Below are positions 22,126 through 31,068 of a stretch of 34,674 bases of DNA, one piece after another. The notes beneath the pieces are model-generated. The model searched no databases. It was not told the DNA's origin and worked only from the letters and a program-made list of their open reading frames with translations. The stretch covers positions 1 to 34,674 of the forward strand of contig NZ_NIXO01000060.1 of NCBI RefSeq assembly GCF_002204795.1, in the 5' to 3' direction. This DNA comes from Pseudomonas sp. K2I15 (lineage in GTDB: Bacteria; Pseudomonadota; Gammaproteobacteria; Pseudomonadales; Pseudomonadaceae). Position numbers and translations under genes: made by a program. Positions within the stretch are counted from its first letter, which is position 1, and every line of letters begins with the position of its first letter.

Positions 22126-23979
22126 TCAGACCGCGACCACGATGATGGCGCCGATCACCAGAACGGCACCGGCCGCCATGGAAGCTGCATACCAACGCAA
22201 TTGGCCGGTCTCGCTGCGGCTCAGGGCGGTGTGACCGGCCTTGGCGGCACGCGGGATCAAACCGATGGTCTGGTCGAGCGGGTCTTTACGCAGTACGTGG
22301 CTGATGGCTAGGTAGGGCTTGACGAACAGTTTGTCGTAGATCCAGTCGAAGCCCCAGGCAGCGAACCACCAGGCCGAAAGGAAGCGGCCAATGCCACTGT
22401 TGGCGATGGCGGTGACAAAGCGGCGCTTGCCCAGGAACAACAGGGCAGCCAGCAGGATACCGGCCAGGGCGATGGCGCCCGAAGCGATTTCCAGGCTGTG
22501 CTTGGCGGCGCCGCCGGCATGGCCAGCGCTTTCCGGCAGTACACCGGCCAGCGGCGGGGTGATCATGGCACCGACGAACGTCGACAGGATGATCAGCACC
22601 GACAGTGGCAGCCAGTGGGAAATGCCGTGGCCTGCGTGGGCTTCAGTCTTGGCTTCACCGTGGAACGTGATGAAGATCAGGCGGAAGGTGTACAGCGAGG
22701 TCATGAACGCACCCACCAGGCCGGCGTACAGCAGGCCGTGGTTACCGCTGGCAAAGGCTTCCCAGAGGATTTCGTCTTTCGAGTAGAAACCTGCGGTCAC
22801 CAGTGGCAGGGCCGACAGGGCCGCACCGCCGACGATGAAGCTGGCGTAGGCCAACGGCAGTTTCTTCCACAGGCCGCCCATCTTGAAGATGTTCTGCTCG
22901 TGGTGGCAGGCAACGATCACCGCACCGGAAGCAAGGAACAGCAGGGCCTTGAAGAAGGCGTGGGTCATCAGGTGGAAGATCGCGCCGTCCCAGGCACCGA
23001 CGCCCAGGGCCAGGAACATGTAGCCGATCTGGCTCATGGTCGAGTAGGCGAGGATACGCTTGATGTCGGTCTGAACCAGGGCTGCGAAGCCGGCCAGTAC
23101 CAGGGTCACGCCGCCGACCAGGCCGACCAGATGCAGAATCTCTGGCGCCAGGGTGAACAGGCCGTGGGTACGGGCGATCAGGTAGACACCGGCGGTGACC
23201 ATGGTGGCGGCGTGGATCAGTGCCGAAACCGGGGTAGGGCCCGCCATCGCGTCCGCCAGCCAGGTTTGCAGCGGCAGTTGTGCGGATTTACCCACAGCAC
23301 CACCCAGCAGCATCAGGGTCGCCAGGGTGATCCAGAAGTCGCCGACCTGGAATTTCTGCGGTGCCAGCACCAGCAGTTCCTGGATGTTCAGCGTGCCCAC
23401 TTGCTGGAACAGGATGAACAGGCCGATGGCCATGAACACGTCGCCGATCCGGGTCACGATGAAGGCTTTGAGTGCCGCGTTACCGTTGTTGCGGTTGCTG
23501 TAGTAGAAACCGATCAACAGGTACGAGCACAGGCCCACGCCTTCCCAGCCGAAGTACAGGAACAACAGGTTATCGCCCAGCACCAGGAACAGCATGCTCG
23601 CGATAAACAGGTTGGTGTAGGCGAAGAAGCGCGAGTAACCGGCTTCACCGCGCATGTACCAGGACGCGAACAGGTGGATCAGGAAGCCCACACCCACCAC
23701 CACGCCCAGCATGGTGATCGACAGGCCGTCGACGTAGAGGGCGAAGTTGGGCTTGAAGCCCTCCACCGACATCCACTGCCACAGCACCAGGGTGTAATGA
23801 CCGCCTTCAGGCGGCGCGACGTTGAATTGCCAGATGACGTAGGCGGCAACAATTGCCGACAGGCCAATGGAACCCACGCCGATCAAGGCCGAGAGGTTTT
23901 CCGACCAGCGTCCACGGGAGAACGACAGCAGCAGGAAACCGATCAGGGGAAATACGAAAGTCAGAAAGATCATGTTCAT
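22126..23979 (-). CDS. nuoL: NADH-quinone oxidoreductase subunit L
   Basis: The distal antiporter-like subunit of complex I; 617 residues. It has about 15-16 transmembrane helices plus the C-terminal lateral amphipathic helix region that braces subunits M and N. Glu146 (GWEGVGLCSYLLIGF) and Lys231 (GAVGKSAQLPLQTWLADAMAGPTPVSALIHAATMV) are the proton-channel residues. The ATG overlaps the nuoK stop by 4 bases (ATGA), so translation is probably coupled. The region around 455-500 is a more variable hydrophobic linker, as usual. Confidence 0.96.
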   Translation of the reverse strand: MNMIFLTFVFPLIGFLLLSFSRGRWSENLSALIGVGSIGLSAIVAAYVIWQFNVAPPEGGHYTLVLWQWMSVEGFKPNFALYVDGLSITMLGVVVGVGFLIHLFASWYMRGEAGYSRFFAYTNLFIASMLFLVLGDNLLFLYFGWEGVGLCSYLLIGFYYSNRNNGNAALKAFIVTRIGDVFMAIGLFILFQQVGTLNIQELLVLAPQKFQVGDFWITLATLMLLGGAVGKSAQLPLQTWLADAMAGPTPVSALIHAATMVTAGVYLIARTHGLFTLAPEILHLVGLVGGVTLVLAGFAALVQTDIKRILAYSTMSQIGYMFLALGVGAWDGAIFHLMTHAFFKALLFLASGAVIVACHHEQNIFKMGGLWKKLPLAYASFIVGGAALSALPLVTAGFYSKDEILWEAFASGNHGLLYAGLVGAFMTSLYTFRLIFITFHGEAKTEAHAGHGISHWLPLSVLIILSTFVGAMITPPLAGVLPESAGHAGGAAKHSLEIASGAIALAGILLAALLFLGKRRFVTAIANSGIGRFLSAWWFAAWGFDWIYDKLFVKPYLAISHVLRKDPLDQTIGLIPRAAKAGHTALSRSETGQLRWYAASMAAGAVLVIGAIIVVAV

Positions 23980-24284
23980 CCGCGCATCTCACTGGCAGCG
24001 TCGATATCAAGCGTGTGGAAGCGACGATACAGTTGCAGCAGGATCGCCAGGCCAATACTGGCCTCGGCGGCTGCCAGGCTGATCACCAGGATGAACATCA
24101 CTTGTCCATCCGGCTGGCCCCAACGGCTACCGGCCACGATGAATGCCAGTGCGGCAGCGTTCATCATGATTTCCAGGCTCATCAACACGAACAGAATGTT
24201 GCGGCGAACCATCAGGCCGACCAGGCCAAGGCAGAACAGGATGCCGGCGACCGCCAGACCGTGCTCCAAAGGGATAGCAGGCAT
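23976..24284 (-). CDS. nuoK: NADH-quinone oxidoreductase subunit K
   Basis: A small membrane subunit with three helices; 102 residues. The conserved Glu38 (MSLEIMMNAA) and Glu74 (LAAAEASIGLAIL) correspond to E. coli Glu36 and Glu72 in the central proton path. Two ATGs compete: 24290 lies 2 bases from the AAGGAG site, 24284 lies 8 bases from it. The second is better spaced and gives the usual N-terminus MPAIPLEHGLAVAG, so I chose it. It overlaps nuoL by 4 bases. Confidence 0.94.
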   Translation of the reverse strand: MPAIPLEHGLAVAGILFCLGLVGLMVRRNILFVLMSLEIMMNAAALAFIVAGSRWGQPDGQVMFILVISLAAAEASIGLAILLQLYRRFHTLDIDAASEMRG

Positions 24285-24286
24285 CG

Positions 24287-24790
24287 TCATTGCTCCTTGG
24301 CTTCGTTGCGGCCCAAGTGGAAGGCGGTGATGGCTGCAGCGAGCAGCAGCATCGAAGCCAGTTCGACCACCAGCAGGTACGGGCCGAACAGGCTGATGCC
24401 CACGGCTTTCGCGTCTACGGTGGTGTGGCCGATGGCCTGGCCGCTCTGGTGAGCGAACAGCACATACAGCAGTTCACCCAGCAGCAAGGCTGCGAGGATC
24501 ACCGGGCCGAGCCAGATACCGGGCTTGAGCCAGACGCGCTCCTGGGCGACCGAAGCCGGCCCCAGGTTGAGCATCATCACCACAAACACGAACAGCACCA
24601 TGATGGCGCCGGCGTAGGCGATCACTTCCAGCACGCCGGCGAACGGTGCGCCGAGGCTGAAGAAGGTCATGGCCACGGCGATCAGCGAAATGATCAGGTA
24701 GAGCAGGGCGTGCACGGGGTTAGTGTTGGTGATCACGCGAAGCGTGGACACCACTGCAATACCCGATGCGAAATAGAAAGCGAATTCCAT
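24287..24790 (-). CDS. nuoJ: NADH-quinone oxidoreductase subunit J
   Basis: A membrane subunit with five helices; 167 residues. It carries the family pattern NPVHALLYLIISLIAVAMTFFSLGAPFAGVLEVIAYAGAIMVLFVFVVMMLNL, including the helix-3 pi-bulge region that couples quinone reduction to the antiporter subunits. Start ATG 24790 has GGAAGAAAG upstream. It follows nuoI by 9 bases and precedes nuoK by 2 bases. Confidence 0.95.
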   Translation of the reverse strand: MEFAFYFASGIAVVSTLRVITNTNPVHALLYLIISLIAVAMTFFSLGAPFAGVLEVIAYAGAIMVLFVFVVMMLNLGPASVAQERVWLKPGIWLGPVILAALLLGELLYVLFAHQSGQAIGHTTVDAKAVGISLFGPYLLVVELASMLLLAAAITAFHLGRNEAKEQ

Positions 24791-24799
24791 CTTTCTTCC

Positions 24800-25348
24800 T
24801 TAAGGCAGCAAGCTCTTCACGTTGATCGGCTCGGCTTCGTTTTGTGCGGCGCCTTTGGGCTTACCGGCAACGGCCATACCTGCAACACGATAGAAGTTGT
24901 AATCAGGGTTTTTACCGGGACCAGAGATCAGCAGATCTTCTTTCTCGTACACCAGGTCCTGACGTTTGAACTCGGCCATCTCGAAATCCGGTGTCAGCTG
25001 GATCGCGGTGGTCGGGCAAGCTTCCTCGCAGAGGCCGCAGAAAATGCAGCGCGAGAAGTTGATGCGGAAGAAGTCCGGGTACCAGCGACCGTCTTCGGTT
25101 TCAGCTTTCTGCAACGAGATGCAGCCTACCGGGCACGCCACGGCGCACAGGTTGCAGGCCACGCAGCGCTCTTCGCCGTCGGGGTCGCGGGTCAGGACGA
25201 TGCGGCCGCGATAACGCGGCGGCAGGTACACCGCTTCTTCCGGGTATTGCAGGGTGTCGCGTTTGCGAAAGCCGTGACCGAACACCATCACCAGGCTTCG
25301 CAACTGGGTACCGGTACCCTTAACGATGTCGCCAATATATTTGAACAT
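24800..25348 (-). CDS. nuoI: NADH-quinone oxidoreductase subunit I (two 4Fe-4S clusters)
   Basis: A peripheral-arm ferredoxin-like subunit carrying clusters N6a and N6b near the membrane; 182 residues. Both CxxCxxCxxxCP motifs are intact: Cys62/65/68/72 (CVACNLCAVACP) and Cys101/104/107/111 (CIFCGLCEEACP). An amphipathic N-terminus docks on NuoH. ATG 25348 has GAGGATT upstream. It lies 11 bases after nuoH. Confidence 0.97.
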   Translation of the reverse strand: MFKYIGDIVKGTGTQLRSLVMVFGHGFRKRDTLQYPEEAVYLPPRYRGRIVLTRDPDGEERCVACNLCAVACPVGCISLQKAETEDGRWYPDFFRINFSRCIFCGLCEEACPTTAIQLTPDFEMAEFKRQDLVYEKEDLLISGPGKNPDYNFYRVAGMAVAGKPKGAAQNEAEPINVKSLLP

Positions 25349-25359
25349 GGGTCAAATCC

Positions 25360-26367
25360 TCACTGAACCGCGCCCGCTGGCGTGTTCAACAACACAACGG
25401 CAGCAGTCACCAGCAAATTGATCAGGGTCAGCGGCAGGCAGAATCGCCAGCTGAAATCCATCACCTGGTCATACCGTGGGCGCGGGATGGAAGCGCGCAG
25501 CAGGATGAACAGCATGATGAAGAACGCGGTCTTCAGGAAGAACCAGAAGAACGCCAGCTGCGGCAGGATGCCGAATGGGCCGTGCCAGCCGCCGAAGAAC
25601 AGCGTGACCAGCAGGGCCGAGATCAAGATGATGCCGATGTACTCACCTACGAAGAACATGCCCCACTTCATGCCGGCATATTCAATGTGGTAACCGTCGG
25701 CCAGTTCCTGTTCCGCTTCCGGCTGGTCGAACGGGTGACGGTGAGTCACGGCGACGCCAGCGATGAAGAAGGTACAGAAGCCGAAGAACTGCGGAATGAT
25801 GAACCACAGGTTCTGCGCCTGGTACTCGACGATGTCGCGCATGTTGAACGAGCCCACCTGCACCACGATGCCCATCAGCGCGAGGCCCATGAACACTTCG
25901 TAGGACACGGTCTGGGCCGAAGCCCGCAAGCTGCCCAAGAGGGCGAACTTGTTGTTACTGGCCCAACCGGCGAACAGCACCGCGTAGACCGACAAGCCGG
26001 CCATGGCGAAGAAGAACAGCAAGCCGATGTTCAGGTCCGCCACGCCCCAGGTCGGGGTGATCGGGATGACGGCGAAGGCAATCAGCAAGGCGCTCATGGC
26101 CACGACCGGTGCCAGGGTGAAGATCACCTTGTCGGCAAACGGCGGGGTCCAGTCTTCCTTGAAGAACATTTTCAGCATGTCGGCGGCGATCTGGAACATG
26201 CCGAACGGGCCAACGCGGTTCGGACCGTAACGGTCCTGCCACCAGCCCAGCAGGCGACGTTCGACGAAGCTGAGCAAGGCGCCCGCCACGACCACGGCCA
26301 ACAGGATCACGATGGCCTTGACCACCGCGATGATCACGTCGATCACTTCAGGGGTGAACCAGGTCAT
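25360..26367 (-). CDS. nuoH: NADH-quinone oxidoreductase subunit H
   Basis: The membrane subunit that forms much of the quinone chamber; 335 residues, eight helices. Conserved features are Glu36-Arg37 in FVERRLLGWWQDRYGPNRVGPFG and the acidic loop PEAEQELADGYHIEYAGMKWGMFF that lines the entry to the proton path. The ATG overlaps the nuoG stop by 4 bases, with GGAGG inside the nuoG tail. Confidence 0.96.
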   Translation of the reverse strand: MTWFTPEVIDVIIAVVKAIVILLAVVVAGALLSFVERRLLGWWQDRYGPNRVGPFGMFQIAADMLKMFFKEDWTPPFADKVIFTLAPVVAMSALLIAFAVIPITPTWGVADLNIGLLFFFAMAGLSVYAVLFAGWASNNKFALLGSLRASAQTVSYEVFMGLALMGIVVQVGSFNMRDIVEYQAQNLWFIIPQFFGFCTFFIAGVAVTHRHPFDQPEAEQELADGYHIEYAGMKWGMFFVGEYIGIILISALLVTLFFGGWHGPFGILPQLAFFWFFLKTAFFIMLFILLRASIPRPRYDQVMDFSWRFCLPLTLINLLVTAAVVLLNTPAGAVQ

Positions 26368-29078
26368 TGAGCTGCCTCCTGCAGACCGTCAACGGTAAGG
26401 CCGAAGATCGCGGGAGGAATCCCGGCGAGGCCTTTTGGCAATGCAACCAGGCCAGCCCCCAACTCTTCGTCGATGCGCAGCGGCAGACGCAGGGTCTTGC
26501 CGGCTACGTTCAAGCTGAGCAGGGCACCGTCGTTGACGCCCAAGCGGTCGGCTTCGGACTTGGCTACGGACACATAGGCTTGTGGAATGCGCTCTTGTAC
26601 CGGCGCGGCTTTGGAAGAGGTTTCTTCGCTGCCGAACAGGTGGAAGAACGGCACAACCTGCCAGGTACCCTGGGCCGGGTTGAACGGACGCGGCACACTG
26701 GCGAACCAGTTCAGCGAGTCACCGGTGCTTTCAATCAGGCGGGTGCCCGGGTCGCCAGCACGGATGTGACCACCGACTTCGTCCTGGAACTTGTTCCAGG
26801 CTTGCGGCGAGTTCCAGCCCGGCGACCAGGCAAATGGCACCTGCTGACGTGGCTCGACCGAACCCGAGTAACCTTCCATGGAGAAGGCGAACGCGGTGTC
26901 GATGTCTTGCGGGGTACGTGGCTCATGCACGCTGATGTCAGCACGCATGGCGGTACGGCCGGAGTAACGCAGCGGTTCGCGGGCAAGCTTCATGCCCTTG
27001 ATACGGAACGAGGCAGACTGTGCAGCGTCGACGATGCGTGCCAGTTGCGGTGCGGCTGCGGCTGCGGCTGCGGTCACGTGGTCGAGCTGGGTCCAGTCGA
27101 TCGGCTGGTTCAGCAGGGTGGCGCGCAGGGCATGCAGCCAGCGCCAGCCTTCGTGAACCAGGATGCTGGCGTCCATGTACTTCGGATCGAACACCTGGAA
27201 GAAGCGCTGGGCGCGGCCTTCCTGGCTGACCAGGGTACCGTCGCCTTCAGCAAAGCTGGCGGCTGGCAGTACCAGGTGAGCGCGGTCGCTGGTGGCGGTT
27301 TTCTGGTGGTCGGCAACGATCACCACTTTGGCCGCGTTCAGCGCTGCGTCGACCTTGGCCGAATCAGTGCGGGTGTACAGGTCGTTTTCCAGTACCACGA
27401 TCGCGTCGGCGCTGCCGTCGGTCACGGCTTGCAGGGCGGCGTCCAGGGACTCGCCACCGAGCATGGCCAGGCCGAGGCTGTTGGCTTCCGGCACGATCAG
27501 GCTGATGGAACCGTTCTTCTCGCGCAGCTTCAAGGCTTTGGCGATGTTGGCAGCGGCTTCGATCAGCGCCTTGGAACCCAACGAGGTACCGGCAATGATC
27601 AACGGACGCTTGGCCGCCAGCAGGGCGTCGGCGATGCGCTTGGCCAGTTCAACGGCTTCAGCGTCCAGGCCTTCAACGGCAGGCGCGCTGGCATCGATGG
27701 CGTGGGCCACGGCGAAACCGATGCGAGCCAGGTCGTCGGGTGCGGCGTGTACGCATTCTTCAGCGATGTCGTCGAGCTTGGTGTCGGTCAGGCTGGCGAT
27801 AAACAGCGGGTTCAGCGCGTGCTGGCCGATGTTTTTCACCGCAGCGTCGAGCCAAGGCTGGACGCGCATGGCGTCGGCCATGTCTTCGGCCTTGCCTTTT
27901 ACCGACTGGCGCAGGGACAGGGCAACGCGGGCAGCGGTCTGGGTCAGGTCTTCACCAAGGACGAAGATCGCGTCGTGGTCTTCGATGTCGCGCATGTTCG
28001 GAACCGGCAGCGGGCTGTCGTTCAGAACTTGCAGCACCAGGCGGATGCGCTCCAGTTCACCGGCTTCGATACCCGAGTAGAAGTGCTCGGCACCCACCAG
28101 TTCGCGCAACGCGTAGTTGCTTTCGAGGCTGGCGCGGGGCGAACCGATACCGACGATGTTGCGACCGCGCAGCAGGTCAGCGGCTTTATCCAGCGCTTCG
28201 TCGAGGCTCAGCTTGGCGCCGTCGGCCAGCAGTGGCTGACGCGGGCGGTCTTCACGGTTGACGTAGCCATAACCGAAACGGCCACGGTCGCACAGGAAGT
28301 ACTGGTTGACCGAACCGTTGAAGCGGTTTTCGATACGACGCAGTTCGCCATAACGCTCGCCCGGGGAGATGTTGCAACCGCTGGAGCAGCCATGGCAGAT
28401 GCTCGGCGAGAACTGCATGTCCCACTTACGGTTATAGCGCTCGGAGTGAGTCTTGTCGGTGAACACACCGGTCGGGCAGACCTCGGTGAGGTTGCCGGAG
28501 AACTCGCTTTCCAGGGTGCCGTCTTCAACGCGACCGAAGTACACGTTGTCGTGGGCGCCGAATACACCGAGGTCGGTGCCGCCGGCGTAGTCCTTATAGA
28601 AGCGTACGCAGCGGTAGCAAGCGATGCAGCGGTTCATCTCGTGGGAAATGAACGGGCCCAGTTGCTGGTTCTGGTGAGTACGCTTGGTGAAGCGATACCG
28701 GCGCTCGTTGTGGCCGGTCATCACGGTCATGTCTTGCAGGTGGCAGTGACCGCCTTCCTCACACACAGGGCAGTCGTGCGGGTGGTTGGTCATCAGCCAT
28801 TCGACGACGCTGGCGCGAAACACTTTCGCTTCTTCGTCTTCGATGGAAATCCAGCTGCCGTCGGTGGCAGGGGTCATGCAGGACATGACGATACGACCAC
28901 GGGTGTCGTTCTCGTCGGTGTACTGCTTGACCGCGCACTGGCGGCAAGCGCCAACGCTGCCAAGGGCGGGGTGCCAGCAGAAATATGGAATGTCGAGGCC
29001 TAGCGACAGACACGCCTGTAACAGGTTGTCTGCCCCATCGACTTCGAGCTCTTTGCCGTCTACGTGGATAGTGGCCAT
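26364..29078 (-). CDS. nuoG: NADH-quinone oxidoreductase subunit G
   Basis: The large iron-sulfur subunit of the peripheral arm; 904 residues. Cluster ligands are all present: N1b Cys34/45/48/67, N5 His101 with Cys103/106/112, N4 Cys151/154/157/201, and the additional N7 cluster Cys228/231/235/263 found in E. coli-type enzymes. A molybdopterin-oxidoreductase-like fold without cofactor follows. An Ala run (about residue 670, TAAAAAAAPQL) coincides with a hexamer repeat in the DNA. The ribosome site is weak (AAGAAC), and the gene starts 135 bases after nuoF, across a hairpin, so its translation may be set separately from the upstream genes. Confidence 0.96.
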   Translation of the reverse strand: MATIHVDGKELEVDGADNLLQACLSLGLDIPYFCWHPALGSVGACRQCAVKQYTDENDTRGRIVMSCMTPATDGSWISIEDEEAKVFRASVVEWLMTNHPHDCPVCEEGGHCHLQDMTVMTGHNERRYRFTKRTHQNQQLGPFISHEMNRCIACYRCVRFYKDYAGGTDLGVFGAHDNVYFGRVEDGTLESEFSGNLTEVCPTGVFTDKTHSERYNRKWDMQFSPSICHGCSSGCNISPGERYGELRRIENRFNGSVNQYFLCDRGRFGYGYVNREDRPRQPLLADGAKLSLDEALDKAADLLRGRNIVGIGSPRASLESNYALRELVGAEHFYSGIEAGELERIRLVLQVLNDSPLPVPNMRDIEDHDAIFVLGEDLTQTAARVALSLRQSVKGKAEDMADAMRVQPWLDAAVKNIGQHALNPLFIASLTDTKLDDIAEECVHAAPDDLARIGFAVAHAIDASAPAVEGLDAEAVELAKRIADALLAAKRPLIIAGTSLGSKALIEAAANIAKALKLREKNGSISLIVPEANSLGLAMLGGESLDAALQAVTDGSADAIVVLENDLYTRTDSAKVDAALNAAKVVIVADHQKTATSDRAHLVLPAASFAEGDGTLVSQEGRAQRFFQVFDPKYMDASILVHEGWRWLHALRATLLNQPIDWTQLDHVTAAAAAAAPQLARIVDAAQSASFRIKGMKLAREPLRYSGRTAMRADISVHEPRTPQDIDTAFAFSMEGYSGSVEPRQQVPFAWSPGWNSPQAWNKFQDEVGGHIRAGDPGTRLIESTGDSLNWFASVPRPFNPAQGTWQVVPFFHLFGSEETSSKAAPVQERIPQAYVSVAKSEADRLGVNDGALLSLNVAGKTLRLPLRIDEELGAGLVALPKGLAGIPPAIFGLTVDGLQEAAQ
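27051..27074. repeat. Short tandem hexamer repeat inside nuoG
   Basis: Four tandem copies of TGCGGC (last base of the final copy changed) encode part of an alanine run in NuoG. Hexamer slippage would keep frame and change only the length of a linker. Confidence 0.7.
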
Positions 29079-29177
29079 GGTTCAAAGTTCTTCGTTGGCC
29101 CGGTGTCAGCGGGCGTGGCTAATGGAATCTTGTTATTCATGTGCATCAACACAGCCATAAAGGCGTCAGCACATGAG

Positions 29178-29205
29178 AAGGCGAGGGGCACGGACCCTTC
29201 GCCTT
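29178..29205. terminator. Hairpin between nuoF and nuoG
   Basis: AAGGCGAGGG and CCCTTCGCCTT pair with one bulge around a 7-base loop, 8 bases past the nuoF stop. The T-run follows it on the plus strand (TTTTT), so it has terminator form for antisense transcription. For nuo mRNA it is a stem without a U-tract, possibly a processing or stability element. Confidence 0.4.
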
Positions 29206-29213
29206 TTTAAGCG

Positions 29214-30572
29214 TTACGCACCGACCATGGTCGGTGTTACCACCTGATTCAGGTCGCCGGCGCGCGCAGGTGCGATGCCAGCCTCGAATTCAGAGCGGAA
29301 GTATTTGATCGCGCTGCCCAATGGCTCCACGGCGCCCGGTGCGTGAGCACAGAAGGTCTTGCCAGGGCCGAGGAAACCGACCAGACCCAGCAGGGTCTCG
29401 ATATCGCCGGGCTGACCTTCGCCGTTCTCGATGGCCATCAGCAGCTTGACGCTCCATGGCAAACCATCGCGGCACGGGGTGCAGAAACCACAGGATTCGC
29501 GGGAGAAGAACTGCTCCATGTTGCGCAGCAACGACACCATGTTCACGGTGTTGTCCACGGCCATGGCCAGGCCAGTACCCATACGGGTGCCCACCTTGCC
29601 GATGCCGCCGGCGTACATTTGTGCGTCCAGGTGCTCGGGCAACAGGAAGCCGGTACCGGCGCCGCCTGGCTGCCAGGCCTTGAGGGTGTAGCCGTCGCGC
29701 ATGCCGCCGGCGTAGTCCTCGAACAGCTCGCGTGCGGTCACGCCGAAAGGCAGTTCCCACAGGCCCGGGTTCTTGACCTTGCCGGAGAAGCCCATGAGCT
29801 TGGTGCCCATGTCTTCGCTGCCTTCGCGGGCCAACGATTTGTACCACTCCACGCCGTCGCCGATGATTGCCGGCACGTTGCACAGGGTTTCAACGTTGTT
29901 CACGCACGTCGGCTTGCCCCACACGCCAACGGCGGCAGGGAAGGGCGGCTTGGAACGCGGGTTGGCGCGGCGGCCTTCGAGGGAGTTGATCAGTGCGGTT
30001 TCTTCACCGCAGATATAACGCCCGGCGCCGGTGTGCACGAACAGTTCGAAGTCAAAACCGGAACCCAGGATGTTCTTGCCCAAAAGGCCTGCAGCCTTGG
30101 CTTCTTCCACGGCACGGGTCAGGTGCTTGGCGGCGGTGGTGTATTCGCCACGCAGGAAGATATAGCCACGGTAGGTTTTCAGCGCGCGGGCACTGATCAG
30201 CATGCCTTCGATCAGCAGATGGGGCAGTTGCTCCATCAGCATGCGGTCTTTCCAGGTGTTCGGCTCCATTTCATCCGCGTTGCACAGCAGGTAGCGGATG
30301 TTGATGGATTCGTCCTTGGGCATCAGGCCCCACTTAACACCCGTGGGGAAGCCAGCACCGCCGCGGCCTTTAAGGCCTGCGTCTTTCACGGTCTGGACGA
30401 TGTCGTCCTGGGCCATGTCGGCAAAGGCTTTGCGCGCGGCCGCGTAACCGTTCTTGGCCTGGTATTCGTCGAGCCACACGGCTTCGCCGTCGTCACGCAG
30501 GCGCCAGGTCAGCGGGTGAGTCTCAGCCGTGCGCTTGATGCGGTTGGCAGGACCGAAGGAAGTCAGGGTCAT
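29214..30572 (-). CDS. nuoF: NADH-quinone oxidoreductase subunit F (FMN, NADH site)
   Basis: The NADH-oxidising subunit; 452 residues. The nucleotide and FMN sites show as GRGGAGFPTGVKWG (69-82) and CNADEMEPNTWKDR. Cluster N3 ligands are Cys361/364/367 (ESCGFCTPCRDG) and Cys408. The ATG overlaps the nuoE stop by 4 bases, with GAGGG just upstream, so E and F are translationally coupled as usual. Downstream lies the 135-base hairpin-containing gap before nuoG. Confidence 0.97.
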   Translation of the reverse strand: MTLTSFGPANRIKRTAETHPLTWRLRDDGEAVWLDEYQAKNGYAAARKAFADMAQDDIVQTVKDAGLKGRGGAGFPTGVKWGLMPKDESINIRYLLCNADEMEPNTWKDRMLMEQLPHLLIEGMLISARALKTYRGYIFLRGEYTTAAKHLTRAVEEAKAAGLLGKNILGSGFDFELFVHTGAGRYICGEETALINSLEGRRANPRSKPPFPAAVGVWGKPTCVNNVETLCNVPAIIGDGVEWYKSLAREGSEDMGTKLMGFSGKVKNPGLWELPFGVTARELFEDYAGGMRDGYTLKAWQPGGAGTGFLLPEHLDAQMYAGGIGKVGTRMGTGLAMAVDNTVNMVSLLRNMEQFFSRESCGFCTPCRDGLPWSVKLLMAIENGEGQPGDIETLLGLVGFLGPGKTFCAHAPGAVEPLGSAIKYFRSEFEAGIAPARAGDLNQVVTPTMVGA

Positions 30573-31066
30573 GGGTAGCCCTCGAGCAATTGGGTGACGC
30601 CAGCAGGCTGTACGTCGCCGAATGTGTCGTCGTCGATCATCAACGCCGGCGCCTTGTCACAGTTGCCCAGGCAGCACACCGGCAGCAGCGTGAAGCGCCC
30701 GTCCGGGGTGGTTTGGCCCAGGCCGATGCCCAGCTTGCTCTGGATTTCGCTGACCACCGACTCGTGGCCACCGATGTAGCAGACCATGCTGTCGCATACG
30801 CGAATGATGTGGCGGCCAACCGGCTGGCGGAAGATCTGGCTGTAGAACGTCGCCACGCCTTCAACGTCGCTGGCAGGGATGCCGAGGATCTCGCCGATGG
30901 CGTAGAGGGCGCCGTCCGGCACCCAGCCACGTTCCTTCTGGACGATCTTCAAGGCTTCGATCGACGCCGCGCGCGGGTCTTCGTAGTGATGCAGCTCGTG
31001 CTCGATGGCCGAGCGCTCGGTTTCACTCAAGGTGAAACGGTCTGTCTGGATAAGCGTGCTATTCAT
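30569..31066 (-). CDS. nuoE: NADH-quinone oxidoreductase subunit E (2Fe-2S)
   Basis: A thioredoxin-like subunit carrying cluster N1a; 165 residues. Ligands are Cys91-x4-Cys96 (CDSMVCYIGG) and Cys132-x3-Cys136 (CLGNCDKAP), the E. coli spacing. The helical N-terminus ends in the LGIPASDVEGVATFYSQI segment typical of the family. It starts 2 bases after nuoCD and overlaps nuoF by 4 bases. Confidence 0.96.
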   Translation of the reverse strand: MNSTLIQTDRFTLSETERSAIEHELHHYEDPRAASIEALKIVQKERGWVPDGALYAIGEILGIPASDVEGVATFYSQIFRQPVGRHIIRVCDSMVCYIGGHESVVSEIQSKLGIGLGQTTPDGRFTLLPVCCLGNCDKAPALMIDDDTFGDVQPAGVTQLLEGYP

Positions 31067-31068
31067 GC

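Noticed and set aside
26367..29003. 878-codon open frame opposite nuoG
   Set aside because: Antisense shadow of nuoG, which has every cluster ligand; no recognisable protein on the other strand.
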